NCBI GenBank assembly: GCA_009391195.1
Contig: VEXB01000011.1
Span: forward strand, 1 to 36,812
DNA from: SAR202 cluster bacterium AC-647-P02_OGT_505m
Lineage (GTDB): Bacteria > Chloroflexota > Dehalococcoidia > Lucifugimonadales > UBA826
Length of the DNA: 36,812 bases
Reading direction: 5' to 3'
Shown here: positions 23,064 through 31,119 of the stretch, piece by piece
How the letters are laid out: every line of letters starts with the position of its first letter
How positions within the stretch are numbered: position 1 is the stretch's first letter
Made by a program: the position numbers and the translations under genes
Notes under the pieces: model-generated
Told to the model about the DNA's origin: nothing
What the model saw: only the letters and a program-made list of their open reading frames with translations
The model's database searches: none

Positions 23064-24374
23064 ATGTCAAATATTTCAAGAATAGAAAATAACAGTTCAC
23101 GCCGACTGCATACGTTTGATGCATTCAACAGCCCCAACTATAGACTTCTTTGGGGAACTAATAGCGCCATGTATGTATCGAGATGGATGCAGATGACTAC
23201 TTTGTCTTGGTTTGTGTTAGAACAAACGGATTCTGCATTCAGCGTGGGTCTCGTAGGTTTCTTTGGAATGGTACCTTTTCTGGTCCTAGGCATTTTTGGG
23301 GGATATCTTGCCGATGTGCTGGACCGAAAGTTGCTGATTGCCGTGACCCAATTTCTGAATCTAATTTCCGCTGTGATTATGTGCGTTTTGCTCACTTTTG
23401 GCACGGTGGAATATTGGTATGCTTACATAGCCATAATTATCCCTGGGATTGGTTGGTCCCTCGACATGCCATCAAGGCGATCTCTCATCATGGACATTAT
23501 GGGCCCTCAAGGTTTAACTAACGGCGTCGCTTTGGATTCCGTAGGTATGCACACCAGTAAGATGATTGGGCCTGCTCTTGCCGGGGCATTGATAGCGTTT
23601 ACCGGAGTTGAAGGATCCTACATATTGCTTTCAATAGTAATGTCGGTTGGATGTTTTCTTTTTCTTAGAGTGAATCAACCAAACAGGCCTAATCAACTGC
23701 AAAAATCGGTGGGAACCACTCCAGGTATAAACAATTCTGACAAAAAAAGGTTGGCAAACGAAGTTTTTAGTAACTTATCAGAGGGCTTCAAATATGCTTT
23801 TTCCAATCAAACTATCGTTGCTGTAATAGTGATAACGGTTTTCATGAATTTACTTTTATTCCCGTACATGCAGATGGTTACCGTTGTTTCAAAAAATATT
23901 CTTCATGTGGGACCACTGCTAATGGGGATATTAATGGCTAGTGACGGTTTGGGAGCGTTAGTTGGATCAACACTAATTGCATCAAGGAATAAAATGCTTT
24001 ACCACGGCAGATTTTTTCTTTATGGGTCAATCCTGTCTTTGATTGCTCTTACGGTATTTTCGATGTCGACTTGGTATTTGTTATCGCTTCCCTTATTGCT
24101 AATACTAGGAATAGGTACTAGTGGATTTGGCACAATGCAGTCAGCTATTGTTCTACTTGTATCCCGGCCAGAAATAAGAGGCAGGGCTTTAGGTGTAGTG
24201 ACTTTGGCGATTGGGGCTGGTCCAATTGGTTCACTTGTTGTAGGTGCTGTATCGGAATGGATAGGACCTGCGGATGCCCTCTTATTTAATTCAATATTGG
24301 GTCTTATACTTGTTTGTCTTTCAGGGGTATTTTTTCCTTCGATTAGGGGTCAGATAATTCCAGAAGCGAAATAA
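23064..24374 (+). CDS. MFS transporter of the EntS/MFS_3-like drug- or metabolite-exporter type
   Basis: A 436-residue twelve-helix transporter. It begins with FDAFNSPNYRLLWGTNSAMYVSRWMQMTTLSWFVLEQTDS, the typical N-terminus of the 'MFS_3' exporters related to enterobactin exporter EntS. The loop 2-3 motif GGYLADVLDRKLL (G-x-x-x-D-x-x-x-R-R/K) is conserved. A polar stretch of about 35 residues divides the halves. It belongs to a different MFS branch from the two FYGWW carriers in this window. It is divergently transcribed from the enolase-superfamily gene across a 156-base gap. Confidence 0.88.
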   Translation: MSNISRIENNSSRRLHTFDAFNSPNYRLLWGTNSAMYVSRWMQMTTLSWFVLEQTDSAFSVGLVGFFGMVPFLVLGIFGGYLADVLDRKLLIAVTQFLNLISAVIMCVLLTFGTVEYWYAYIAIIIPGIGWSLDMPSRRSLIMDIMGPQGLTNGVALDSVGMHTSKMIGPALAGALIAFTGVEGSYILLSIVMSVGCFLFLRVNQPNRPNQLQKSVGTTPGINNSDKKRLANEVFSNLSEGFKYAFSNQTIVAVIVITVFMNLLLFPYMQMVTVVSKNILHVGPLLMGILMASDGLGALVGSTLIASRNKMLYHGRFFLYGSILSLIALTVFSMSTWYLLSLPLLLILGIGTSGFGTMQSAIVLLVSRPEIRGRALGVVTLAIGAGPIGSLVVGAVSEWIGPADALLFNSILGLILVCLSGVFFPSIRGQIIPEAK

Positions 24375-24408
24375 TTGTGGGATGTCTGACAGTGTTCGAA
24401 AGCTTCAA

Positions 24409-24774
24409 CTACTCTCTTATTATGTCGTTTCCGTCCATTAACATTAGATACGGCTCTCCGTGCTGGTCAGTGGAATCCGTCGACCAAGGTCCTTGGGAGT
24501 TTTCCAGTCTGAGCCTGATTCCCCAATCGCCACCGTAGACCAGATGTACTACGGCTTGACCAGAATCAGATACCGGTGCGTAAAGTGCCGGGCATATTGT
24601 TCCAGAATATTCACTACTCCATCCAGTAACTTCATATACTCCTGTTTTACGGTCTGGTTCGTCCAGATATATTAGTTTCACTGGAACAGGAGCTTGATGT
24701 GCCTCATACACTTGTAAAGGCATCCACTCACAATTGTTATTTTCCTCAGTCTCTATCCAGATTGATTCATACAT
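24409..24774 (-). CDS. Uncharacterised acidic protein downstream of fabI
   Basis: A 121-residue acidic protein with no family I recognise and no signal or membrane segment. It is rich in aromatic and beta-strand-like stretches (GVYEVTGWSSEY, AVVHLVYGGDWGIRLRLE), suggesting a small beta-barrel or sandwich. It starts 22 bases after the fabI stop on the same strand, so it is probably co-transcribed, although no good ribosome site is visible. Confidence 0.55.
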   Translation of the reverse strand: MYESIWIETEENNNCEWMPLQVYEAHQAPVPVKLIYLDEPDRKTGVYEVTGWSSEYSGTICPALYAPVSDSGQAVVHLVYGGDWGIRLRLENSQGPWSTDSTDQHGEPYLMLMDGNDIIRE

Positions 24775-24796
24775 TTGAGTTAAATTGTGGCCTAAT

Positions 24797-25570
24797 TTAT
24801 ATCCCCATCACATGATATCCAGTGTCGACGTGGATCACTTCACCTGTAACGCCGCTTGACATGTTGCTGCACAGGTACAAAGCAGTCGATGCAACTTCAT
24901 CATGAGTGATATTTCTTTTCATTGGTGCTCTGTCCGAGTGGGCTTTCTTCATATCTCTATATCCGCTTATTACCCTGGAAGACAGGGTGTCGAGAGGTCC
25001 GGCGGAGATCGCGTTTACCCGTATATTATCCGGCCCAAGATCATTTGCAATTTGGCGAACTTCATTTTCTAGAGCAGCTTTGGCCGTGCTCATGACGTTG
25101 TAGCCCGGGAATACCTTTTCAGCAGCCATAAATGACATTGCCATCATTGACCCACCGTTAGTCATCAGGGGGGCTGCGTTCCTGGCAATTGAGACCAGAG
25201 AATAGGCACTTATGTCTAACGCTAATCGAAAACCTTCTCTATCGGTATCGACAAATCTTCCGCCAAGATCCTCCCGTTGAGCGAATGCGATCGAATGAAC
25301 TACGGCGTCAAGAGTTTCGCAATTTTCCTTTACTGTCTCGAAAGCTGATTGTACGTTTCCCTCGTCACTTACATCACATTCCACAGTTATAACATCTTCT
25401 AATTGAGAGGTTAGTTTTTCCACTGAGTCTTTGACCCTATCATTTTGATACGCTGCTATTATTTTCGCCCCAGAGGCGGATAGAATTTTGGCAATTGACC
25501 AAGCAATACTACGTTGATTAGCAATGCCGAAAACAATGGCACTTTTCCCAGAAAGATCTATCTTATACAT
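24797..25570 (-). CDS. fabI: Enoyl-[acyl-carrier-protein] reductase (NADH) FabI
   Basis: A 257-residue SDR-fold enzyme that reduces trans-2-enoyl-ACP in fatty acid elongation. Signature parts are GIANQRSIAW (15-24, NAD site), VHSIAFA (91-97), the catalytic pair Y157 and K164 (YNVMSTAK), and NAISAGPLDTLSS (about 186-198). The other active-site tyrosine common in FabI (about ten residues before the catalytic one) is Phe147. GGAGGG stands nine bases before the ATG. A 12-bp inverted repeat lies in the leader (25596-25624) and may regulate expression. Confidence 0.95.
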   Translation of the reverse strand: MYKIDLSGKSAIVFGIANQRSIAWSIAKILSASGAKIIAAYQNDRVKDSVEKLTSQLEDVITVECDVSDEGNVQSAFETVKENCETLDAVVHSIAFAQREDLGGRFVDTDREGFRLALDISAYSLVSIARNAAPLMTNGGSMMAMSFMAAEKVFPGYNVMSTAKAALENEVRQIANDLGPDNIRVNAISAGPLDTLSSRVISGYRDMKKAHSDRAPMKRNITHDEVASTALYLCSNMSSGVTGEVIHVDTGYHVMGI

Positions 25571-25595
25571 AAATTACTCCCTCCTATTTAGGAGT

Positions 25596-25624
25596 CACTA
25601 GACATAGGAATTCTATGTCTAGTG
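25596..25624. promoter_or_regulatory. 12-bp inverted repeat in the fabI leader
   Basis: CACTAGACATAG (25596-25607) and its exact complement (25613-25624) surround GAATT. It lies 26 bases before the fabI ATG, directly upstream of the ribosome site. No T-run follows in either direction. Its place suggests a repressor operator or a translation-controlling hairpin, not a terminator. Confidence 0.55.
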
Positions 25625-25711
25625 TGTAATGTGATCAAGGATTATCTTAGTACTATCATATAAGTGTAGCCTTGTTCGGTATTATTTGGTTTGCTAAAAT
25701 TTTTTTGTTGG

Positions 25712-25785
25712 TGGGGATTCGTCTAATGGTAGGACAGCGGACTCTGAATCCGTAAGTATAGGTTCGAATCCTATATCCCCAGCCA
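25712..25785 (+). tRNA. trnQ: tRNA-Gln (anticodon CTG)
   Basis: A 74-base cloverleaf. TGGGGAT pairs with ATCCCCA, the anticodon stem GCGGA/TCCGT encloses CTCTGAA (CTG), the T-arm contains GTTCGAATC, the discriminator is G and the CCA is encoded. The T1-A72 pair (TGGGG start) is typical of glutamine tRNAs. Confidence 0.94.
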
Positions 25786-25842
25786 ATCATCTTCGTATTT
25801 TGGGGTCTTTCTTATCGTGACCAAGAAATTCCGTCTTCTTAA

Positions 25843-25963
25843 TGGGCGCCCTTTTATAGGCTCTCCCGGGGCATATTAGTCTGGACGCAAGGTCGTTATT
25901 TAGTCGATTCGGTTGACTATGTTGGGGATTTTGGGGGACTTTTAGGCTATAAAAGGGCGCCCA
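25843..25963. repeat. 121-bp element bounded by 17-bp perfect inverted repeats
   Basis: The arms 25843-25859 and 25947-25963 are exact reverse complements (core GGGCGCCCTTTTATAG) and flank 87 bases. The core resembles the arms of the element at 4895-5042: both carry CTATAA-R-AG followed by a G/C-rich block, but in the opposite inside-outside order. It stands between tRNA-Gln and the terminator of the convergent gene at 26039, a typical parking place for small repetitive elements. Confidence 0.65.
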
Positions 25964-25968
25964 AGAAA

Positions 25969-26008
25969 AAAGTCCGTTACCTATTGTAAACAGAAGGTAA
26001 CGGACTTT
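25969..26008 (-). terminator. Intrinsic terminator of the gene at 26039-26449
   Basis: A perfect 14-bp stem (25969-25982 with 25995-26008, core AGTCCGTTACCT) and 12-base loop. Read on the minus strand it is followed by a run of six T, starting 30 bases after the stop of the minus-strand gene. Confidence 0.85.
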
Positions 26009-26038
26009 AGTTGATCTTAAAAAATTGAAACTAACTTA

Positions 26039-26449
26039 TTACTTCCACTCCCACAGTTCCCACGTTGCATTTCCTGCCCCGTCCACATCCCAGTTGAATA
26101 CTACAGCGGCGCCATTCAGGCTTGCCAAAGATGGAGCTGACGTTTTGAAATAGGCCATTCCTTTGAAGGAAGCTCCTCCATCTTCTGTGAACGAACCAAC
26201 ACCTGTGGCCGAGAAGGTAGCCATACCATCAGCAACCATAACAACCCCAGCATCAGGGCACTCTCCCCGGATTACGCCGTCTGAACCGACTTCTGAGTAG
26301 TAAGTGGACATCGCCTGAAGTACTTCTGCTCCTGCCAAGGTGCCAGACCCACTTGGGACAACGACTTCGAATTTAGGGTTGCCGCCATTTGATGGCAAAA
26401 CTTTCTGTGTTGATACGCATTTCATGGATCCTATTTTCTCTGCGGGCAT
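26039..26449 (-). CDS. Uncharacterised small beta-rich protein (136 residues)
   Basis: The second half (YYSEVGSDGVIRGECPDAGVV...GVGSFTEDGGASFKGMAYFKTS...LNGAAVVFNWDVDGAGNATWELWEWK) follows a pattern I associate with small uncharacterised proteins shared by Chloroflexota, Actinobacteria and ammonia-oxidising archaea. It is predicted to fold as a compact beta-barrel. No catalytic residues stand out, and two Cys (about 11 and 64) are present. GGAGA eight bases before the ATG supports the start. It has its own terminator and is monocistronic. Confidence 0.65.
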   Translation of the reverse strand: MPAEKIGSMKCVSTQKVLPSNGGNPKFEVVVPSGSGTLAGAEVLQAMSTYYSEVGSDGVIRGECPDAGVVMVADGMATFSATGVGSFTEDGGASFKGMAYFKTSAPSLASLNGAAVVFNWDVDGAGNATWELWEWK

Positions 26450-26666
26450 ATTTTCATCTCCATCTGAATTCTTAATTAATAAATTGAACCGGCGGAGTAT
26501 ATATTAAGAAAATTAGCCTGTCACACCCCTATAATTCTGGTTGGGTTTCACTCCTCACTAGACACAGAGCCTACTACTAGATAAATTTTGAATAGTCTTA
26601 TGTAAATATCCTAGTTAGAAAAATGAGACAATCTTTTCAGATCTTTTTATTAGGGGAGGGAAAATC

Positions 26667-27065
26667 ATGAGCAAATGGAGTAACGCTAGTAGTTTGCAGA
26701 AAATAAATAACCCAACTAATGAAGCATACGAAGCTAAGATTCACGCCCCTGAAATTACATTTATAGGTGCGGAAGAGCAGCCGGACTTTGCTACAGCCGA
26801 TATAACTTTTTATCCTGATAAAAGTGTTATCGAATTGAAATCTTTGAAACTATATTTTTACCAGTTTAGAAACACCCATATTTCCTATGAGAGAATCATA
26901 AATACTATATACGATGATTTGATGAATATTTATTCCCCCAAGCGTATTCGCTTAGTTATGAAGTTCAATGTGCGTGGAGGAATAACTAGTCAATTGACGA
27001 TTGATTCAGATTGGAAAGTCCGTGGGGGTAAAGAAGAATTCAACGACTGGGCCAAATCAGAATAA
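26667..27065 (+). CDS. QueF-family protein lacking the catalytic cysteine
   Basis: A 132-residue T-fold protein clearly related to QueF (7-cyano-7-deazaguanine reductase, queuosine pathway). It has QPDFATADITFYPD (38-51), ELKSLKLYFYQFRN (56-69), a Glu at position 75 matching the base-recognising Glu, and FNVRGG (100-105). The preceding catalytic segment, normally V-C-P-x-T-G-Q-P-D-F, reads I-G-A-E-E-Q-P-D-F. It is one residue shorter and has no Cys; the protein contains no Cys at all. The His before the recognition Glu is Tyr. Nitrile reduction through a thioimide is therefore impossible by the known mechanism. AGGGGAGGG supports the ATG. It is either a neofunctionalised or a binding-only homolog. 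Confidence 0.85.
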   Translation: MSKWSNASSLQKINNPTNEAYEAKIHAPEITFIGAEEQPDFATADITFYPDKSVIELKSLKLYFYQFRNTHISYERIINTIYDDLMNIYSPKRIRLVMKFNVRGGITSQLTIDSDWKVRGGKEEFNDWAKSE

Positions 27066-27188
27066 TATTCGCCGTTATATACAAACCCTACCGTATTAGA
27101 CAAAGTTGACTTTTTTGTTAAACAGATAAAGATCGGAAGAAGTGGGATAATGTTGACCCTAAGTGATCCTATAAGGTGAGGAGGAAGT

Positions 27189-27719
27189 ATGAGTGAATCG
27201 CCAGACGAGCTTAACGTCTATCTGAATCTTTATAAATTGACATGGCCGTCTAAAGGACCTACGGATGGTCAGATTATTCAGGGTTTTGGTGGTCCTCATC
27301 CAGGAGGGCCGATATATGCCCCAGCAAGGTGGGATTGGCCGAGCCCACAATGGAATATATTTACGCAGCTGGGGCTACGATGCGACTGCCCAAGGAAAGA
27401 TGTTATTTATAGGCGGGGGGAAACAGAGTCAGGGGTGCATCCACATGCGAATGCTCACACAAGGGAAGATGGCTCAACGTGTCAGGCTGGGCATCAGTGG
27501 ATTTCGGTAGAATCTAGCTTGAATGGAAACAACATAGACCCAATGCCAGAAGACTATCTGGAGTCGTTAATAAGTGCTTATGGTGACTGGATTCCCCCCT
27601 ACAATGGAGAGAAGTCACTGTCTGAGACACCCCTAAGAGAAGGTTATTATCTTGTTATTGAAGGTCTGGAAGCAAACCGAAGTACCTTCTATGAACGTGG
27701 ATATGAAGATAGGCTCTGA
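27189..27719 (+). CDS. Uncharacterised protein with Cys/His-rich centre (176 residues)
   Basis: I do not recognise the family. There is a Gly/Pro-rich part (IIQGFGGPHPGGPIYAPARW). It is followed by LRCDCPRKD, then H-P-H-A-N-A-H and C-Q-A-G-H-Q-W, a spacing of Cys and His that could hold a metal ion. No signal peptide or membrane segment was seen. GAGGAGGAAG directly upstream gives a strong ribosome site. It follows the QueF-like gene by 123 bases on the same strand, but whether they share a transcript is unclear. Confidence 0.65.
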   Translation: MSESPDELNVYLNLYKLTWPSKGPTDGQIIQGFGGPHPGGPIYAPARWDWPSPQWNIFTQLGLRCDCPRKDVIYRRGETESGVHPHANAHTREDGSTCQAGHQWISVESSLNGNNIDPMPEDYLESLISAYGDWIPPYNGEKSLSETPLREGYYLVIEGLEANRSTFYERGYEDRL

Positions 27720-27787
27720 GAGTACTGGATCATAAGGTATCTGGCAAATATAGGAACGCTTATTCGATTAATATCCTGCTGGTACTT

Positions 27788-28228
27788 TCACTCATTTTTT
27801 TCCCACGGTAGAGATGGGTCTCTACGCCACCATTCCCATGTTTCTTTTGGTGTGAGGCCGTAGTGGTTGTAAGGTCCGGCAAGGGGCATTCCTGTTTCGG
27901 GATAACAGCTAAAGCAATACGTGTTTATCCATACCTCTTCCTGACACTCAATATGTTCAATACGTCTCTTTTCATCCACTTGTTCCTTGTATGCCATTCC
28001 AAGGACAGAAATCGTCTTTGTTCTGTCACGCATAGCCATAGTGACTCCATAGAACAACAGGGGAATACCAAAAATAACAGCGAGTAATTCCCATATTCCT
28101 CTCAATCCTAAGTTGTCCAAAGGCCATAGAGCCACGATTAACTCATAAGAAACCCCAGCACCAAATATCCAACCGATACCCAAACGTATATTTTCGTCTG
28201 GAAGGCGCCTTGTAATCCAATCTTTCAT
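27788..28228 (-). CDS. Small membrane protein of unknown function (146 residues)
   Basis: Two hydrophobic segments at about 15-37 and 45-65 form a hairpin with both ends in the cytoplasm. A polar C-terminal domain with a C-F-S-C pair and several Trp follows (TPKETWEWWRRDPSLPWEK). Family not recognised. A ribosome site (GGAGGTAG) precedes the ATG. Confidence 0.6.
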   Translation of the reverse strand: MKDWITRRLPDENIRLGIGWIFGAGVSYELIVALWPLDNLGLRGIWELLAVIFGIPLLFYGVTMAMRDRTKTISVLGMAYKEQVDEKRRIEHIECQEEVWINTYCFSCYPETGMPLAGPYNHYGLTPKETWEWWRRDPSLPWEKNE

Positions 28229-28487
28229 AGCTACCTCCTGGTGAGGATTACTGTACTCTAAAATATTCGTGAAAATATAGGATCACAATAAATAGTGTAG
28301 TGTTTAAAATTCATATGTAGGTCTTGGGTTAAATTTCTTAGCTTGGTTCACCACTTTTTTTGCAATTACTCTCCATCATTTGAGGCAAGTAACTTTCGCA
28401 CAGCTAGTTGAGCATCCGGAAAACGCGGTCGGTTTTCTAAATTAGTTAAAAACTCAAGTGGATATGTATTTGTGAAACACTCACATC

Positions 28488-29228
28488 TTAAACAAGTGCC
28501 CACTCAGGTAATCTACCATTTTGAAAATACTTTAGTCGGCCAAGGCTTTTCTTGTAATTTGGAAACAATCGTTCAAGTTCTTTCCAGAATTCAGACGAAT
28601 GGTTTAGGACTTTTAAGTGAACAAGTTCGTGATGTAGTACGTAATCAACGACATCCGGGGGCATCAGCATAAGGTTGCGATTCAAATTGATATTTCGCTT
28701 GATCGAACAACTTCCCCAAAGCGTCTTTTGTCTTTTGATTCTTACATTTTTGTATGGAAGTTTCAGTGCGACGGATATACTGCTCAGTTGTCTTGGAAGA
28801 TATTCAAGTGCCTTTTCATGGAGCCATTTTTGGAGCAGTGCAGGCACCTGAAACACGTCTTTTTGATTCTCTGGGATTTCAAGAGTGTTAGGGGTCTCTG
28901 TTATGACGTCGACATTTTTGTCCCCCATTCCCCTATATATGATCTTCCAACGTTTTCCAGTTGACGGCAGTGTAATTGATCTTGGCTTAAGTTCTGTTCG
29001 ACCTTTCCGGATTGCAGCAAGATCTTTTTCAATCTGACATTTTCTTCTAGAGAGAACTTCTAGGACCCAGTTATCCTCATAATAGTGTGGAAGGATTATT
29101 TCAAATCCAATACGAATGGAAGTTTTGAAGATAAGTCTTTTCGCTCTGCTGCTGTGTCTAACCGAGAGTAGGGGAATGTTTTCCTGGGATATATCTAGCA
29201 GCTCAAGAAGAGACTCTGTGGATATCAA
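28488..29228 (-). CDS. YgjP-type zinc metallopeptidase (DUF45/COG1451)
   Basis: A 246-residue soluble protein of the YgjP/WLM class. The zinc site is H200-E201-x-x-H204 with H210 as likely third ligand (HELVHLKVLNH). The flanking QKTLWGSCS (167-175) and NLNRNLMLMP are family signatures, as is the N-terminal R-H-S-x-R-A-K-R-L. E. coli YgjP binds phosphorylated UTP, and other members act as proteases; the role here is unknown. The best start is a TTG at 29228, and no earlier ATG is available. Confidence 0.85.
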   Translation of the reverse strand: MISTESLLELLDISQENIPLLSVRHSSRAKRLIFKTSIRIGFEIILPHYYEDNWVLEVLSRRKCQIEKDLAAIRKGRTELKPRSITLPSTGKRWKIIYRGMGDKNVDVITETPNTLEIPENQKDVFQVPALLQKWLHEKALEYLPRQLSSISVALKLPYKNVRIKRQKTLWGSCSIKRNINLNRNLMLMPPDVVDYVLHHELVHLKVLNHSSEFWKELERLFPNYKKSLGRLKYFQNGRLPEWALV

Positions 29229-29380
29229 TTGTGAGCGGCCACCCTTTTAGTTAACTTTTTTTGGTCCTCATAATACAGACCCAGCGAAGTAAGTCCTAGT
29301 GATTGGCCCAAGTCATATGCGGAGCTACTAGAAGCTGGTGGAATGCGGTTGTGACTAGGGTTTTGCTATACAGTTGTGGG

Positions 29381-29980
29381 ATGGAATTGAAAGACGATAC
29401 GACCTATGAAGACATACTTTTCTCCGAGCTAGACTCGGTAAAAAACCGGATTAAAGCAAGTACTTTTGAAAGATGTGAGTTTGTTAGTTGTGATTTTAGA
29501 GAAGCAGAATTTATGGATTGTAGATTTACTGAATGTACATTTCAAGATTCTGACCTATCTTTAGTAAAATTCACGCAAACGGGATTTACTGAAATTCAAT
29601 TTGATCGATGCAAAATTGTTGGAGTGAACTGGACTACACTGGACTGGAAGGGAATTACAGTAGTTGCGCCAGTGGAGTTCTGTTCGTGTGATATTAGTTT
29701 CTCAGTATTTCGCGGTTTACGGCTGCCAGGATTAAAGGTCAGGAATTGTAAAGCTCGTGAGGTTGATTTCGTGTTGTGCGATTTGACTGGTTCAGAATTT
29801 GTTCACAGTGACTTGGCTAACACTCGTTTCAGTTCAACTAAACTCAATGATTGCGATTTTAGAGAATCGAGCAACTACATCATAAATCCAACAGAAAATT
29901 CAGTGGCCGGAGCAAATTTTAATTTTCCTGATGTTCTCAACTTACTTAGTTCTTTCGAAATACATATAGACAAAGACTAA
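29381..29980 (+). CDS. Pentapeptide-repeat protein, Qnr/McbG-like
   Basis: A protein of 199 residues from the ATG at 29381; an upstream in-frame ATG at 29303 would add 26 residues unlike the family. It has many A(D/N)LxX-type repeats: CEFVSCDFREAEFMDCRFTEC, LTGSEFVHSDLANTRFSSTKLNDCDF. These build a right-handed quadrilateral beta-helix that mimics DNA. The ending NPTENSVAGANFNFPDVLNLLSSFEI is close to chromosomal Qnr-type proteins that protect DNA gyrase. The central part (about 85-105) departs from the repeat, as at the Qnr kink. The biological target is inferred. Confidence 0.8.
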   Translation: MELKDDTTYEDILFSELDSVKNRIKASTFERCEFVSCDFREAEFMDCRFTECTFQDSDLSLVKFTQTGFTEIQFDRCKIVGVNWTTLDWKGITVVAPVEFCSCDISFSVFRGLRLPGLKVRNCKAREVDFVLCDLTGSEFVHSDLANTRFSSTKLNDCDFRESSNYIINPTENSVAGANFNFPDVLNLLSSFEIHIDKD

Positions 29981-30138
29981 ATGCATGGTCTCTTGCTCCC
30001 TCAGTTACAGATAAGGATCTAGAAGAGAAGGGAAAGCTACTAAATTATCTGAGATTAAAGTAGGGTGTTTAGTTGAGCAAGCGATCTCTGGACGTACAGG
30101 CGAGGTTGCCAACTAGAGGAAACTATAGGGTTTCTAGT

Positions 30139-30408
30139 TTAAATTTTTTCCAATACTGTTACGTCGACCGGTAATATAACCCCTATATTCTCCATATGTT
30201 TATGGAAATCTGGGTCGCTAAAAAATTCATCAAACACCTTTTTCGAAGGTATTTCACCTATCACATACACTGTGTTTGATGAATCTACTTTTTTGTACGC
30301 TTTAGCAGTAATTCCTGCTGCTGCCCGGGTACTCTCATGAGCACTAAAACCTTCTTTAAAAGTGTCCCAGTCTTTAATATCGTGTGAAACTATTGCTGTA
30401 ATTGTCAT
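30139..30408 (-). CDS. Small dimeric alpha/beta-barrel protein (ABM-like)
   Basis: An 89-residue protein starting MTITAIVSHDIKDWDTFKEGF, the pattern of ferredoxin-like-fold proteins related to antibiotic-biosynthesis monooxygenases and polyketide cyclases (strand, 'kDWdaFkegf' helix, Arg/Gly, then a V-x-x-I-x-E strand). The ATG at 30408 is preferred to 30426 because GAGAGG then lies nine bases upstream. No Cys or metal site. Substrate unknown. It is one of three such small barrels within 3 kb. Confidence 0.7.
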   Translation of the reverse strand: MTITAIVSHDIKDWDTFKEGFSAHESTRAAAGITAKAYKKVDSSNTVYVIGEIPSKKVFDEFFSDPDFHKHMENIGVILPVDVTVLEKI

Positions 30409-30580
30409 ATTCCTGTTCCTCTCCATATTATTTTTTCAATCGTCACAATCATTCCCCCTTCAGACACAAATATCCTAGTGCTTCTTAAATTGAATATCAA
30501 AAAACGAAATTCAAACGATATATATTGAATTTTTATAATGGAGTATAAATTAGTAAGTTAAATGTGGAGAGGTGATCGTC

Positions 30581-30877
30581 ATGCTGTTTGTCACAAAATG
30601 GAAAATTAAACCCGAACATTTCATAGATGCAATAAAAAGGTTCACTTCCGGTGACCCCTCAGAGGAATTCCCTGAAGGCGTTCGTCTTGTTGGAAGATGG
30701 CATACTCCCGCCTCAAATTCAGGAGTGGCTGTCTTGGAGGCTGATAATTCAGAAGCGGCTATCAGATGGACATTAAAATGGAACGATTTAATGGATATAA
30801 CCCTCGAGCCGGCTGTTGATGACGAGCTTGGAGGGCAGATGGCTGTCGAAAAGCTGGCTTCAATAGGTCAGGATTGA
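30581..30877 (+). CDS. DUF3303-like small protein
   Basis: A 98-residue protein: MLFVTKWKIKPEHFIDAIKRF, then GVRLVGRWHTPASNSGVAVLEADNSEAAIRW. This matches the DUF3303 pattern, an alpha/beta ferredoxin-like barrel of unknown function. The ATG at 30581 has GGAGAGG (30566-30572) eight bases upstream, so the in-frame GTG at 30572 is rejected. Related to the minus-strand protein at 32924-33220 (shared V-x-L-G-x-W and AVLEA). Confidence 0.75.
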   Translation: MLFVTKWKIKPEHFIDAIKRFTSGDPSEEFPEGVRLVGRWHTPASNSGVAVLEADNSEAAIRWTLKWNDLMDITLEPAVDDELGGQMAVEKLASIGQD

Positions 30878-30955
30878 AACTTACTGAAATGCGGCTATGC
30901 CACCAATAGCAGTGCCGGTGGTTGGAAATGTAAACATAGTCAGTGTTACTTTTGA

Positions 30956-31013
30956 ACTTTTGTCGCTGTAAGAATTTTAGGCTATAGCAAATGAAGTAGG
31001 AAGTGACAAAAGT
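30956..31013. repeat. Imperfect inverted repeat, 12-bp stem
   Basis: ACTTTTGTC (30956-30964) and its complement (31005-31013) extend by three more pairs with one G-T. The loop is 34 bases. It lies downstream of the DUF3303-like gene, with no T-run. Confidence 0.4.
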
Positions 31014-31119
31014 CAGACTTATGCTGCACGGTTATCTTAATTTTCAGCTCGTACTGTAAGGTTTATTAGTATATTGGAATAGCCAAATCAGCTTTAAGGT
31101 AGTAAATGGAGGTATGGAC

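Noticed and set aside
29981-30138. Open stretch ending at 30061 downstream of the pentapeptide gene (frame reading ...EEKGKLLNYLRLK)
   Set aside because: It has no start codon and only about 25 codons. It may be a decayed gene end, but there is not enough to call.
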